DNA from: Nephrocerus scutellatus
Taxonomy: Eukaryota > Arthropoda > Insecta > Diptera > Pipunculidae
Length of the DNA: 64,000 nt
Reading direction: 5' to 3'
Assembly: GCA_947095585.1 (NCBI GenBank)
Contig: OX352763.1
Span: forward strand, 114,059,908-114,123,907
The first letter of the stretch is position 1, and every line of letters begins with the position of its first letter. The notes beneath the pieces are model-generated. The model had not been told where the DNA came from. It saw nothing but the letters and a program-made list of their open reading frames with translations, and did not search any database. The translations under genes were made by a program, and so were the position numbers. Below are positions 55,301 to 64,000 of the stretch, in pieces.

Positions 55301-58300
55301 GATTGCTGCTTGGCAGTCCAACATGATGACAGTTCTCTGTCCCATGTACTCTCTTATCAGATTAAAGTGAGCACATCATTCGGTAGCTTGCACCTATACT
55401 TGGAATGTACCTGTCCCATTGTTTTGGGGAATTTAGTCCTTCACCCATCATGTACATGCGCCGGCTTACTATCTGCTTTTATTAATTTCTTTTGACTTTA
55501 AAGTCTATGTAGATCTTTCTCTATGTTATCACATGGCGTGCTGGCTAGTGGGAAGTAAAATCCACTTTTTTCATTCCCTTGGCGTCTGTTATGTATAGGG
55601 TGTTTTAACAGGTGCGCTTCAACTTTTCTCCGATAGGGACGGCGAACGACGCCATATTTTTTATTGTTCTTTTGTCATTTGAAAACTTCATTAGTATAAA
55701 TTTCATCATGGAACGCTACACATGTGAACAGCGATTGCAAATCGTGCAAATTTTTTATCAAAATAATCGTTCTGTTGCCGCTTCTTTAAGACGTTCGCAA
55801 CAATTGGGCCTTTATGTGACATCATTGTGGCGAATTTTACGTAAAGATCTTGGCCTACATCCGTATAAGATCAAGCTGACACAACAACCAAAGCCGTTTG
55901 ACCATTTGAAGCGACGCCGATTCGTGAATTGGGCTCAAGAGCAAATTCGGCCGATTTATGCGAAAGAGTGGTCGAAAATTGGGTTCAAAGATTGGACTTC
56001 GTAAAACGTGCACGCGGTGGTCATGCAAAAGAAATCGAGTTTCATACTTAAATGTATCATATGTATATGTTCAAATTCGTTAATAAAAAAAAAAGTTAGT
56101 TCAAAAGTAGAACAGTTTGTGTTTTATTAAAAAAAAAAGTTGAAGTGCTCTTATTGAAAAACCCTATATCAATCGTAGCTTAATCTTCTTTGCTTTGCAC
56201 AACTACATTATAATGGAAGTACTCAATAAATCGCCTTTTTGGGACACGATAGTGAGTTAGGCAAAGCATATGGTGGAAGAATGGCGTTAACCATGACGCT
56301 CAGAGTTTAGGGATGATCAACTTGATCAAATCAGCTATATATCGGGAACGGTAGGGCAAGCCGATAATTTTTACTAATTTTAAGGAATTTTTCATAAATG
56401 TTATCTAAATTCAGTAAGTTGCGGCTAATGATCTTTTAAAGAGAGATATATGGAGAGATATTGAGTTATACATAAAAACCTTCCACCAACTAAGTTCACG
56501 ATTAAGCTATAGTTGTGCAATATGCCAACTGCATACCAATTTTGATATGACCCTAATCATTTTATTGCGAAAATTGAAAGTTTTACATTTTATCATCAAT
56601 TGGAGACTGAAACTCCAAATTGCAAACTGCTATGTACATATTTGTAAGCCGGGTATCTAGACTTTAAGATACATAGATACATAGCATATGCAACTTATGT
56701 TCGGATTATATGCAATCAAAACAAAAACTTATTTACCTTGTCCGGATCAAAGTCAGCCAAACGATAGAATAGCACTTTGCTGTTCTTAGGTGTCATACCA
56801 GGCAATGGGACCAAATCCCTGAATGAAATACAGAAAAAGAATAAAATTAGTGATTATTACTAAAACCAGTTTCAGCTTAGTTCTTTGCATTAAGTGAATG
56901 TAGCGAGCGTATAAATCAAAACGTACGCCACTTCAAGTAACTTCTTGCTGCTCTCATCTGTGGGATCTCGGTTGAGAAAAATCTGTGGATGTTTATTTCT
57001 CATTGCATAGTTGACTTCGATTAACTTCTGTGCTTTTTCCAAATCACCGAAAACGGAGTAAATGAAACGTTTCAACAGTTCCGTGCCTGAAATTGTATAT
57101 TTTAGAAATTAGTGTCGAATTAGTATTTAAAAGTTTATGAATGCAGTTTTAAAATTGGTGACCTCACTGCATCTTATATACTAATCAATAATACTTAGAC
57201 AATAGCAGCAGTTTGCTTCTATTGCTAAAAAGATATATATGTCTCCTTAACCAAATCAAACCTGGACAGTCACAGAGGATGTGTCACTGATGTTGTGTCC
57301 TACTCCAAGCAGAACCTACATTCCACGTTTGAGCCCAGATAATTTTGTTTAGATGATATCGCAAGCCACAGTGACCTGAGAGAAAATTCACTAGGTTTAT
57401 GATGCTATCCTTGTCTAGATCAGGAGTTTCCTTATAGGGAAGTCCTAATTAACCGTTTGGACTGTCTAAGCTCAGCGATATTATCCCAGTGGGCCAGACG
57501 AAGTTTACTTTCCAATTTATTAATCATCACTGTGGTGGTAGCACAGCTGATACCACCATCCTAGCCCTAGCTAGTTCATCTGCATGTTCGTTGCCTGCAA
57601 CACCCTGGTGACCAGTGACCCAACCTAGTTTTACCCTTTTGAGCCCTGCCAGGGATTGCAGTGTATCGTAGCAGCATTTAACTCATTTAGACTCCATTAT
57701 GCTGGACGACAGCGCTTTCAATGCTGACTGACATCTGAAAAGATATAAATCGTAGCGCCTCTAATACCCTTACTGAGGTTTATCTTAGAGTTCTGCTTGG
57801 AAAATAGTGCGACTCTTGTCCATTGGTAATAGGACTTTGGTGTTGGGTCCGAATACCTCAGCGCCCACTCCAGAATCAATCTTCGATCAGTCTGTGTACC
57901 AGAGCAGACCTTTATTGTCCAGTGCTGGAGCACCATTAGACCACTTTGCGCAGTCCAATATTTTTACCTCAAATAACCTACCTAAACAGTACTCCCTGGC
58001 CGTATTGTCCAGAATATTCAGGTGTCCCACGTAGTCACCTTATTTGTATACATATTCTAGTTGCAGCTTGATAGCGCATCTAGTGGCCTTATTCTTAATG
58101 AAGATTGCCAGGGATGAAAGTCCTACAATAGCTTCTAATGCAGTCATAGGGCAGGTGTGCATGGCACCCGTTATACCTAGACAGGCAATTCTTTGTAGCT
58201 TCTGATGCTGAATTACCGTTGTCCGTTCAAGACCTTTCAGCCACCATACGATGGTCGCGTACGTGATAATTGGTCTCACCATCATGGTATACATCCAATG

Positions 58301-61300
58301 TATCATTTTAGGATTAAGACCCCAAGTTCTGCCGTAGAGGCGTCTACAGGCCCACAGGTCCACTAGTGGCATGTTCAATGCCGAACTTGATATGAGAACT
58401 CCAGCTTAGTCGTTTATCAAGGATGACTCCGAGATATTTAACTTCATTGGAATACTCTAATGTAGTGCCCTTTAGGATGATAGATCCCATATTGGACAAT
58501 CCTCGATTCGTGAAAGGCACTAGAACGGATTTGCCAGGGTTGACGGAGGTCGCTTCTCCACTGCACCATTCTAAGACGTGAAGTAACGCACGATGCATGA
58601 CATTTTTTATAGTCGTGCTGCACTTACCACTAATTTTGGTCGGCAAATCGTCAGCATAACCAATGGCGATGTAGCCTGATCTATGCCAATCGGTTAGAAG
58701 TTTGTCTATGACAAGTGACCATTGAAGGGGGGAGAGTACGCCACTTTGCAGGCAGCTATTAGCACAGTCACCGACACAGAAACTCCCCCTGAGTAGGAAG
58801 TAATGACTCGAATTTCGGGCATGGCCCTATCCATTGGTTGTTCGAGCCCTTGATACCTCTGTTACTGATTGCCGGGGGTACCGGGATCTTCAAAACAACA
58901 AAAGTTGTTGTCCATCTGAGATACACACGTATATAAGATTTAAGGAAAATCGAGTTAAGTTTTTTAAAAAATTCGTTAGGGCCCCAAAACCCTGGCGCCT
59001 CCGGTCTCCAAATATTTACAAAAAGTGTTGTCCATTGGAGATACACACGTATATAAAATTTTAAGAAAATCGAGCTAATTTAAAAAAAAAATTCTGTGCC
59101 CTACCGTATCGGAACGGCTAAGTGACAAGTTATTACTCTCGGAAGTTTGTCAGACATTGTCGAGAGGTGGGACCTTGCGAAATACTTTTGGTGTTTTCTG
59201 GGATTCGAACTGTAAACCCTTTGCTCAGAAATCCATGAACTAACCACTGAGCCACGGCGCCAACTGCCCCATACATAAGAATTGAGATATCACAACATCT
59301 TCTGTCCTTCAAGGCAGGATAGCCCCACACGCTAAAGTTATCATTGGTTCATACCAGTGTGACAAATCAATAACTAACCAGATTTTCACCCTAAGGCAAG
59401 TGATGGAAAAATTTCTAGAGTTTCAAAACTCACTACACCATCTTTTTATAGAATTTGAAGCCGCCTATAATAGCATAGCCAGAGTAGAACTTTATAAAGG
59501 CATGAGAGAATATTTGGCATTCCAAATAAACTGATACGACCATTTAGTTTGACCAGATCTATTTTATAAGCCATGTAAAGATATCCGGATCACTATCAAA
59601 CCCCTTTAACGTCTATAACGGGCTCCGACAAGGGGATGAACTGGACTGCGTCCTTTTCGATCTTGGAAAAAGTGATCCAAGACCCTGATGTAATGGCGAG
59701 AGGAACAAGGAACAATACTATATAAATCCATTCAGATACTGGCTTACGCAGACGTTAGGGAAAACTCACGAGCTTTACGGGAAGCTTTCATTCAGATTGA
59801 GCGGGCGGCACAAAATCTGGGGCCGCACATAAATGAGAGTAAAAACAAAGTAGGCTGTGGCCAAGTCTCCGAGCAGAAGATCCAACATTGGTCCCTCAAT
59901 CGAAATAGTAGGGCGCGAATTATAAGTAGTGCAATGCTTTATCTATCTCAGGTCAACTGTAGCAGCCAATAGCAGTATGGAATCAGAAATACGCGCACGG
60001 TTGATTAAAGCCAACAAAGCCTACAAAGTCTGTCAAGAATTTTCAAATTCAGGAATCTAACCGTAAGATCAAAGCTTCTAGTGTATAAGACAATGCTCTT
60101 ACGTATGGATCCGAGATTTGGGTGCTTAGCAAAAATCATTCTGACCTCTTACGAGAGAAAAGTCTTACGGAGAATTGTTGGTCCCGTATGTGAGGAAGGG
60201 CGATTCCGGAGACTTTAAAATGATGAGATTTACGAGCTTAACCGCAATTTCGACATCGTAAAGAGAATTAAGCTCGGTAGTCTCCGGTGGGCAGGAAACC
60301 TAGCTCGCATAATTGAAGCGGATCCTGCTCGGAAAGTCCTTTGCGGTAGGATTTATGGGATAGGACAGTAGACCATTGCCTTTCTGAAAGCTACGTTATA
60401 GGGCGTAGACTAGGACGTACAGAGTTAAGGAATTCCTAACTGAATGACTTTGGCTCGAAATCGGGATCGGTGGAGATATTTTTAGACCGGAATGCCAGGA
60501 CCGGACCCCGGTTGTAGAGCCAAATATGATGATGAAAAAAGACAGGAATCCTACTATTATTTATTTGTCTGTTATTATTTGCCTCTAATTATTTGTCAGG
60601 CAGTTAGGGTGTGTATGTTTAGTTACAGAATCCATACTAATATGAAAAATGTGAAAGTAACTCTGATTGTCTGTTACTATTTCATGGCTAAACTGTTCGA
60701 CCGATTTGGCTCATTTTTCTTAAAAATGTTCGTAATAGTTCGGATAAGGTTATGGGAATAACAAAATTTGGAAAATTTGTCTGATACTATTTCACGGATA
60801 ACTGTTTGACCGATCTAGCTCATTTTTCTTAAAAATTTTCGTAATAGTTCGGATAAGGTTATAGGAATAAAAAAAATTGGAAAAGTTTTCTGTTACTATT
60901 TCACGGATAACTGTTTGACCGATTTAGCTCATTTTTCTTAAAAATGTTCGTAATAGTTCGAATAAGGTTATAGGAATAACAAAAATTGGAAAAGTTGTCT
61001 GTTACTATTTAACGGATAACTGTTCGACCGATTTAGCTCATTTTTTTTAAAAATGTTCGTAATAGTTCGGATAAGGTTATAGCAATAACAAAAATTGGAA
61101 AATTTGTCTGATACTATTTCACGGATAACTGTTTGACCGATCTAGCTCATTTTTCTTAAAAATGTTCGTAATAGTTCGGATAAGGTTATAGGAATAAAAA
61201 AAAATTGGAAAAGTTGTCTGTTACTATTTCACGGATAACTGTTTGACCGATTTAGCTCATTTTTCTTAAAAATGTTCGTAATAGTTCGGATAAGGTTATA

Positions 61301-62602
61301 GGAATAACAAAAATTGGAAAAGTTGTCTGTTACTATTTAACGGATAACTGTTCGACCGATTTAGCTCATTTTTTTAAAAAAATGTTCGTAATAGTTCGGA
61401 TAAGGTTATAGGAATAACAAAAATTGGAAAAGTTGTCTGTTACTATTTAACGGATAACTGTTCGACCGATTTAGCTCATTTTTTTCATTAAAAATTTTCG
61501 TAATAGTGCGGATAAGGTTATAGCAATAACAAAAATTGGAAAATTTGTCTGATACTATTTCACGGATAACTGTTTGTCCGATCTAGCTCATTTTTCTTAA
61601 AAATTTTCGTAATAGTTCGGATAAGGTTATAGGAATAACAAAAATTGGAAAAGTTGTCTGTTACTATTTCACGGATAACTGTTTGACCGATTTAGCTCAT
61701 TTTTCTTAAAAATGTTCGTAATAGTTCGGATAAGGTTATAGGAATAACAAAAATTGGAAAAGTTGTCTCTTACTATTTCACGGATAACTGTTCGACCGAT
61801 TTAGCTCATTTTTCTTAAAAATGTTCGTAATAGTTCGGATAAGGTTATAGGAATAACAAAAATTGGAAAAGTTGACTTGAAAATTTGAAATTTCGGGAAA
61901 ACTGAAAGTGCTTTTTCCATGTGATGTTTGTATGAATTCGCGACCATATTTAGTTTTCTGGGTGGAAGTGTTGGTCGATGGGTGGGACTGGTGGGACTGG
62001 TGGGACTGGTGGTACTGGTGGTACTGGTGGTAGAGTGGTTTATGTGTGTGGGTAGTGATGCGCTCGGGAACAGCTGGTTGTTTATAAATCTCTTTTGTCT
62101 ATAATTTAGATTAGAAGCATTATCTATAACGTTTGTTTTATCAATAGCGCCTCATTTCGTTTTTTGAATAAAACGACTTGTGTTTGTTCTTAAATCCTTG
62201 GTTCAAAACTGATTGTGACCGTCACTTTGTACTGACTCTGTTAAGATAATTGAGAATGTTTCTTTCTTATCCAACCGAATAAGTGGTTCGAGATATCTAG
62301 ACAAACTCAACGATCTATCATCATTATCTTAAATGTTAAATTTTTCTCTAAATATGGTAATTACACGAAACTCTTTATAAGTCGTTCTTAATTGCAACCT
62401 AACCTCTTAACCCAAATACTTCCACCAATTATTTTGGCGCTAGTTTGTATTAGGTATTCGGTTTTACAAATTTATCTTAATTATTATTAATTATCCATTA
62501 CAGTATCATAAACTTACCAATCGCTTGTGGCAGGTGCGGTTGCGATTTAACCCATTTATCCAGTTCAATAACTTGCATATCCAAGTCTGCCTTGACAACC
62601 AT
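52182..62602 (-). CDS. Gene 2: CRAL-TRIO (Sec14-like) lipid-binding protein, complete six-exon model
   Basis: The exons are 62602-62518, 57086-56927, 56818-56737, 52886-52596, 52527-52391 and 52302-52182. All junctions are GT-AG with matching phases (1,2,0,0,2), giving 291 residues. The N-terminal helical region carries the family pattern LDKWVKSQPHLP, and the lipid-binding domain spans roughly residues 100-255. It includes IFDMAGFSLRHLRR, then NCPSYVDKVMSVVKPFI, then KFHLPG and the near-invariant LPEEYGG. Insect relatives are called alpha-tocopherol-transfer or retinaldehyde-binding-like; they are cytosolic carriers of a hydrophobic ligand. The exact ligand cannot be predicted. There is no signal peptide. 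The ATG has a GCAAAATGG context. Introns 4 and 5 are 68 and 88 bp, while introns 1 (5.4 kb) and 3 (3.9 kb) are filled with transposons. Confidence 0.93.
52391..52527 (-). CDS. Gene 2 exon 5
   Basis: The acceptor CCTTTTCAG is followed by IKFHLPGSSTLYDYIPQEML and PEEYGGKAGKM. The exon leaves in phase 2 (AG/GTATCA). LPEEYGG is the diagnostic end motif of the CRAL-TRIO domain. Confidence 0.92.
52596..52886 (-). CDS. Gene 2 exon 4 (core of lipid-binding domain)
   Basis: 97 codons between the acceptor TTCTATAG and the donor TTG/GTAAGA. It begins FMFTDGVKMFFMIADCRFAI and contains IFDMAGFSLRHLRR and the NCPSYVDKV helix that ends with KPFIKSEVFKL. These are the standard landmarks of the CRAL-TRIO fold. 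Confidence 0.93.
52970..54545 (+). mobile_element. RTE-like LINE, family A, copy 5 (best RT)
   Basis: Sits in intron 3 of gene 2, antisense to it. It covers the linker end and nearly all the RT: NNKALGSDGILAELIKTGG, IPEDWRRGILYPIHKKGDI and GKSTTDQIYTIRQVMEKC, then a 235-codon open stretch (53526-54233) with LTYADDIDIVGRNLR, FNYLGSTVAVDNSM and FGSETWLHSKKHSDLLAAFE. The last part, GTRQRGRPSLRWEDGVDQDA, is in another frame. The 3' end is CCGGTTGTAGAGCCAAATAT. A few frameshifts and a deletion near 53450 make it inactive. Confidence 0.88.
54650..54805 (-). mobile_element. LINE family H RT fragment
   Basis: On the minus strand GVPQGSVFCLDTLFLIFINDLLS-like sequence (one frameshift) and then HSFADDSTLSFSE, with the catalytic FADD. 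It matches the same region of H2 at 30240-30360. Confidence 0.65.
54830..55075 (+). mobile_element. LINE C-terminal Cys-His fragment
   Basis: Reads LIGHNPTGSRMFILRLILDP, then ICNCCLEKEQTTLHFLCSCP and AFSRY, the Cys-His tail seen in RNase H LINEs. Nothing upstream of it belongs to the same element. Confidence 0.55.
55076..55595. other. Intron 3 of gene 2, nothing recognised
   Basis: No coding or transposon signal was recognised; the 61-codon ORF at 55310 has no features. Confidence 0.35.
55596..56166 (+). mobile_element. Internally deleted Tc1/mariner element with TIRs and TA duplication
   Basis: Ends TAGGGTGTTTTAACAGGTGC and, at the right on the other strand, TAGGGTTTTTCAATAAGAGC, both leading into CTTCAACTTTT. 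These are imperfect inverted repeats of about 32 bp, flanked by TA on both sides. The interior encodes the transposase N-terminus (MERYTCEQRLQIVQIFYQ, TSLWRILRKDLGLHPYKIKL) joined near 55955 to its last residues (VKRARGGHAKEIEFHT-stop, other frame). The catalytic core is deleted, so it is non-autonomous. Confidence 0.85.
56265..56360 (+). mobile_element. LINE family A 3' fragment
   Basis: GGTGGAAGAATGGCGTTAAC and ACGCTCAGAGTTTAGGGATG match the RWEDGVDQDAQSLGM coding region of family A near its 3' end. Less than 100 bp remain, in intron 3 of gene 2. Confidence 0.5.
56737..56818 (-). CDS. Gene 2 exon 3
   Basis: The acceptor TTTCATTCAG is followed by G, completing the Ala codon. The exon reads DLVPLPGMTPKNSKVLFYRL and ends ADFDPDK before GTAAAT, in phase 0. 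The VLFYRLADFDPDK strand opens the lipid-binding domain. Confidence 0.9.
56927..57086 (-). CDS. Gene 2 exon 2
   Basis: The acceptor AATTTCAG is followed by GC, completing the split Gly codon. The exon then reads TELLKRFIYSVFGDLEKAQK and so on to SSKKLLEV, with two bases of an Ala codon before GTACGT. It covers the CRAL-TRIO N-terminal helical region (residues 29-82). Confidence 0.9.
57235..58900 (-). mobile_element. RNase H-containing LINE, family C, copy 7
   Basis: In intron 1 of gene 2, same strand as the gene. From 58900 down: RT with IAIGYADDLPTKISGKCSTT-like sequence (ADD kept), ALLHVLEWCSGEATSVNPGK and GTTLEYSNEVKYLGVILDKR; then KMIHWMYTMMVRPIITYATI and LQRIACLGITGAMHTCPMTA; then RNase H remnants (57540-57900) and the Cys-His tail to 57240. 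Several frameshifts. It is the copy in which RT, RNase H and tail are most nearly contiguous. Confidence 0.82.
58885..59105 (+). repeat. Repeat family B, copy 8
   Basis: Two units with GTTGTCCATCTGAGATACAC and GTTGTCCATTGGAGATACAC, each followed by ACGTATATAA and an AAAATCGAG stretch. It lies between LINE C7 and SINE copy 3. Confidence 0.65.
59111..59259 (-). mobile_element. tRNA-derived SINE, copy 3 (3' truncated)
   Basis: On the minus strand it begins GCGCCGTGGCTCAGTGGTTA (box A) and has AGTTCGAATCCCAG (box B) and CACCAAAAGTATTTCGC, as in copies 1 and 2. It stops in the body without the ATT tail. It lies at the start of LINE A6. Confidence 0.75.
59262..60535 (+). mobile_element. RTE-like LINE, family A, copy 6
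   Basis: Frameshifted RT in intron 1 of gene 2: CCCCATACATAAGAATTGAG (the HKKGDI region), the LEFQNSLHHLFIEFEAAY block, a damaged YADD region near 59740-59760, the NKAYKVCQEF-like thumb and the 3' end CCCCGGTTGTAGAGCCAAAT followed by ATGATGATG. More decayed than copy 5. Confidence 0.75.
60630..62060 (+). repeat. Repeat family D, copy 2, with 11-unit tandem array
   Basis: The left part matches D1 (AATGTGAAAGTAACTCTG). The array has eleven units of 108-112 bp, each with GACCGATTTAGCTCATTTTT and GTTCGTAATAGTTCGG. The right part again matches D1 (CATGTGATGTTTGTATGAAT then CGCGACCAT) and ends in a GGTGGGACT/GGTGGTACT simple repeat at 61978-62035. D1 has one unit, so the array was amplified within this copy. 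It lies in intron 1 of gene 2. Confidence 0.9.
62061..62517 (-). other. Gene 2 intron 1, exon-proximal part
   Basis: Intron next to the GTAAGT donor at 62517. AT-rich, no element recognised. Confidence 0.45.
62518..62602 (-). CDS. Gene 2 exon 1
   Basis: Encodes MVVKADLDMQVIELDKWVKS and then QPHLPQAI, with one base of the next Gly codon, before the donor ATTG/GTAAGT. The Trp and PHLP pattern is the typical start of an insect CRAL-TRIO protein. The start codon context GCAAAATGG is favourable. Confidence 0.9.
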
Positions 62603-62792
62603 TTTGCTGACAATTTTTCACGAGCTACACAAATAACTGATATCTGTCAGTCGATCGGTCTGTTATTGATCCGTTCGCTGATCTATCGCGCGATTTCCCG
62701 TGACAACAAATAAAAAAATTGCACTGATGTTGCAAAAAAAACACCTAACGTGTGTCACAAATTTTTATTAATTAAGCACTTTCGCTTGCGTT

Positions 62793-62812
62793 TGTTGTTG
62801 TTGTTGTTGTTG
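62793..62812. repeat. (GTT)n microsatellite in the 5' UTR of gene 2
   Basis: About six GTT units at this position, giving AAC repeats in the predicted gene 2 leader. Confidence 0.6.
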
Positions 62813-63023
62813 ATTACTTTCTTTTGTTTGGCTTTGTGAGATTAGAGCGGCGACAACGATTGCTTTGTATTTTGATGAATTAATCTGAATGTGTTTAACC
62901 CAATCGCACTGTCGATTACACCGCGAAATTTTGTTGATTAACTAAAGCAGCGCGAACGCGTTGTTGCCTACTAAACGAATGTTGTTCAACCGGAAAATTG
63001 TGGTGCCTCTCCATTCGTGTGGC

Positions 63024-63061
63024 ACAACCTGCCTTGACTGGACTATCTTTGCAACTGATAC
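63024..63061 (-). promoter_or_regulatory. Inr plus DPE core promoter of gene 2
   Basis: On the minus strand TCAGTT (58-53 of the 630xx block, +1 at 63056) matches the fly initiator TCAKTY. Starting exactly at +28 (63029), GGTTGT matches the six-base downstream promoter element RGWYVT in full. No TATA box lies 30 bp upstream. This predicts a 5' UTR of about 454 nt before the ATG at 62602, with no need for a leader intron. Exact Inr-DPE spacing makes chance less likely, although no transcript evidence is available. Confidence 0.55.
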
Positions 63062-64000
63062 TCGAGTAGAGAACGCTCGACTGTAAATCAGAGTCGGAAA
63101 TTTGTATATTTGCTAGCAAGTTCACTTGTGCTAGCTGTCTGTATAGCTTTTAGCCAGTTTGACTTGATCATCTAGTGCGCGCATTCTCTGTTGTAACCAC
63201 AAAGGTTCAAGTGGTCGTATTGTAATCTAACCTCTGCCACCATTGATCAGCCCGATTTCGTAGAATAAACAAAAACAAAAAAGTTCTTTTGTTGTTGAGT
63301 GGGGAGGACTGATGGTTGTCACTATGAAAGCGTGTCTTGAAAACTTAATTAGTTGTTGACGAAATTCGAATTATCATTGGGAAGGTGAATCGCTTAACAA
63401 GCAAAATGATGTTTTAGTTTTTTTTTTAATTCTATTTTCCGGTACAATTTGTGAAGGTCGTATATTTTTTGGTAGTGAAGTTGTGATTTGAATATTAAAA
63501 GTTTCAAATTCAAGCATTCCCCGAATATTAATTAAAAGTTCACATCCGATTCTGAGAATTCTTTTCAAATGTCAAGCTTCAAAGCTATAAAAAATGTAAA
63601 CAAATTTGTTCGTATGATAAGGTTTAAGGCAAAATTTCGGGCAGTACTGGCAAAAAGTACCTAACATTATATAGAAGAAGGCGAAGGTCTCGCAGGCAAA
63701 TGTTATTTTAATGTAAAAGATACTCAGATTATTTGTTGGCCCATTGATATTTATTGAGTACAAGCTGTTACCGAGTGCTTCGCTACCGAAACAAATGAAC
63801 ATCCCACTTCCTCTTACCAACGCGGGGTGAGAAGTGGCTATAATCGTTTCCCACCTGCTAATAATATACGTTGACAATTTTATAAAAAACGGTTTGTACA
63901 TCATATTCATAACAACACTTCACATTTTCCGCCCCCAGAGATCTGGAAGATGGTATACTATAGTCTATAACCTTCCTCCATCTGCCAATAATATACATTG
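63062..64000. other. Upstream flank of gene 2
   Basis: No gene was recognised. Near the window end two similar segments about 127 bp apart (CTGCTAATAATATACGTTG at about 63855 and CTGCCAATAATATACATTG at the last bases) suggest a repeat continuing beyond the window. Confidence 0.35.

Noticed and set aside
62916..63125. 69-codon minus ORF upstream of gene 2
   Set aside because: It overlaps the Inr/DPE promoter and its first part would be untranscribed; no sign of a coding exon.

Overview
This is eukaryotic, AT-rich insect DNA. Short GT-AG introns, an Inr/DPE core promoter, a CAAAATGG start context and the repeat families point to a higher fly (Diptera: Brachycera, possibly a tephritid; the family is an inference). 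Two host genes, both on the minus strand, are spread through a large amount of degraded transposon DNA.

Gene 1 (29172 down to 8216) encodes a long, mostly disordered Ser/Pro-rich protein of about 1,400-1,500 residues that I do not recognise. Its exons are 29172-28993 (start codon), 25761-25381 (second possible start at 25758), 19594-19472 (or from 19615), the 3.6-kb exon 12604-8997, 8469-8370 and the terminal exon 8290-8216. All junction phases agree. The last two exons are too short to show up as long ORFs and were found by splice-site reading. The in-frame TAA at 8993-8995 lies inside a consensus splice donor and is probably intronic. The intron 8470-8996 is mostly an 80-copy GATAA repeat that runs up to the splice acceptor.

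Gene 2 (62602 down to 52182) encodes a complete 291-residue CRAL-TRIO (Sec14-like) lipid-transfer protein in six exons. A good Inr plus DPE promoter lies about 450 bp upstream of the ATG. Introns 1 and 3 are swollen by transposons.

The rest is mobile DNA, nearly all of it dead. The families are labelled here for convenience. A is an RTE-like LINE with an endonuclease and RT. C is a LINE with RT and RNase H, and F is a related RNase H LINE. H is a CR1/Jockey-like LINE. M and N are other LINE tails. Tc1/mariner relics lie at 2585, 18265, 32530 and 55596. There is a tRNA-derived SINE (three copies), a perfect-TSD solo LTR, a possible BEL/Pao LTR, a Helitron helicase fragment, and three non-coding families (B, D, E) with internal tandem arrays that look Helitron-like. 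Several insertions are nested, so their relative ages can be read: LINE C at 43723-46890 was hit by an LTR element (TSD TACT) and by a SINE (TSD AAAATGCG).

I saw no bacterial-type operon, CRISPR array or defence system. The most unusual items are the GATAA intron, the higher-order tandem array in intron 1 of the CRAL-TRIO gene, the array inside the solo LTR, and the repeat families with expandable cores.
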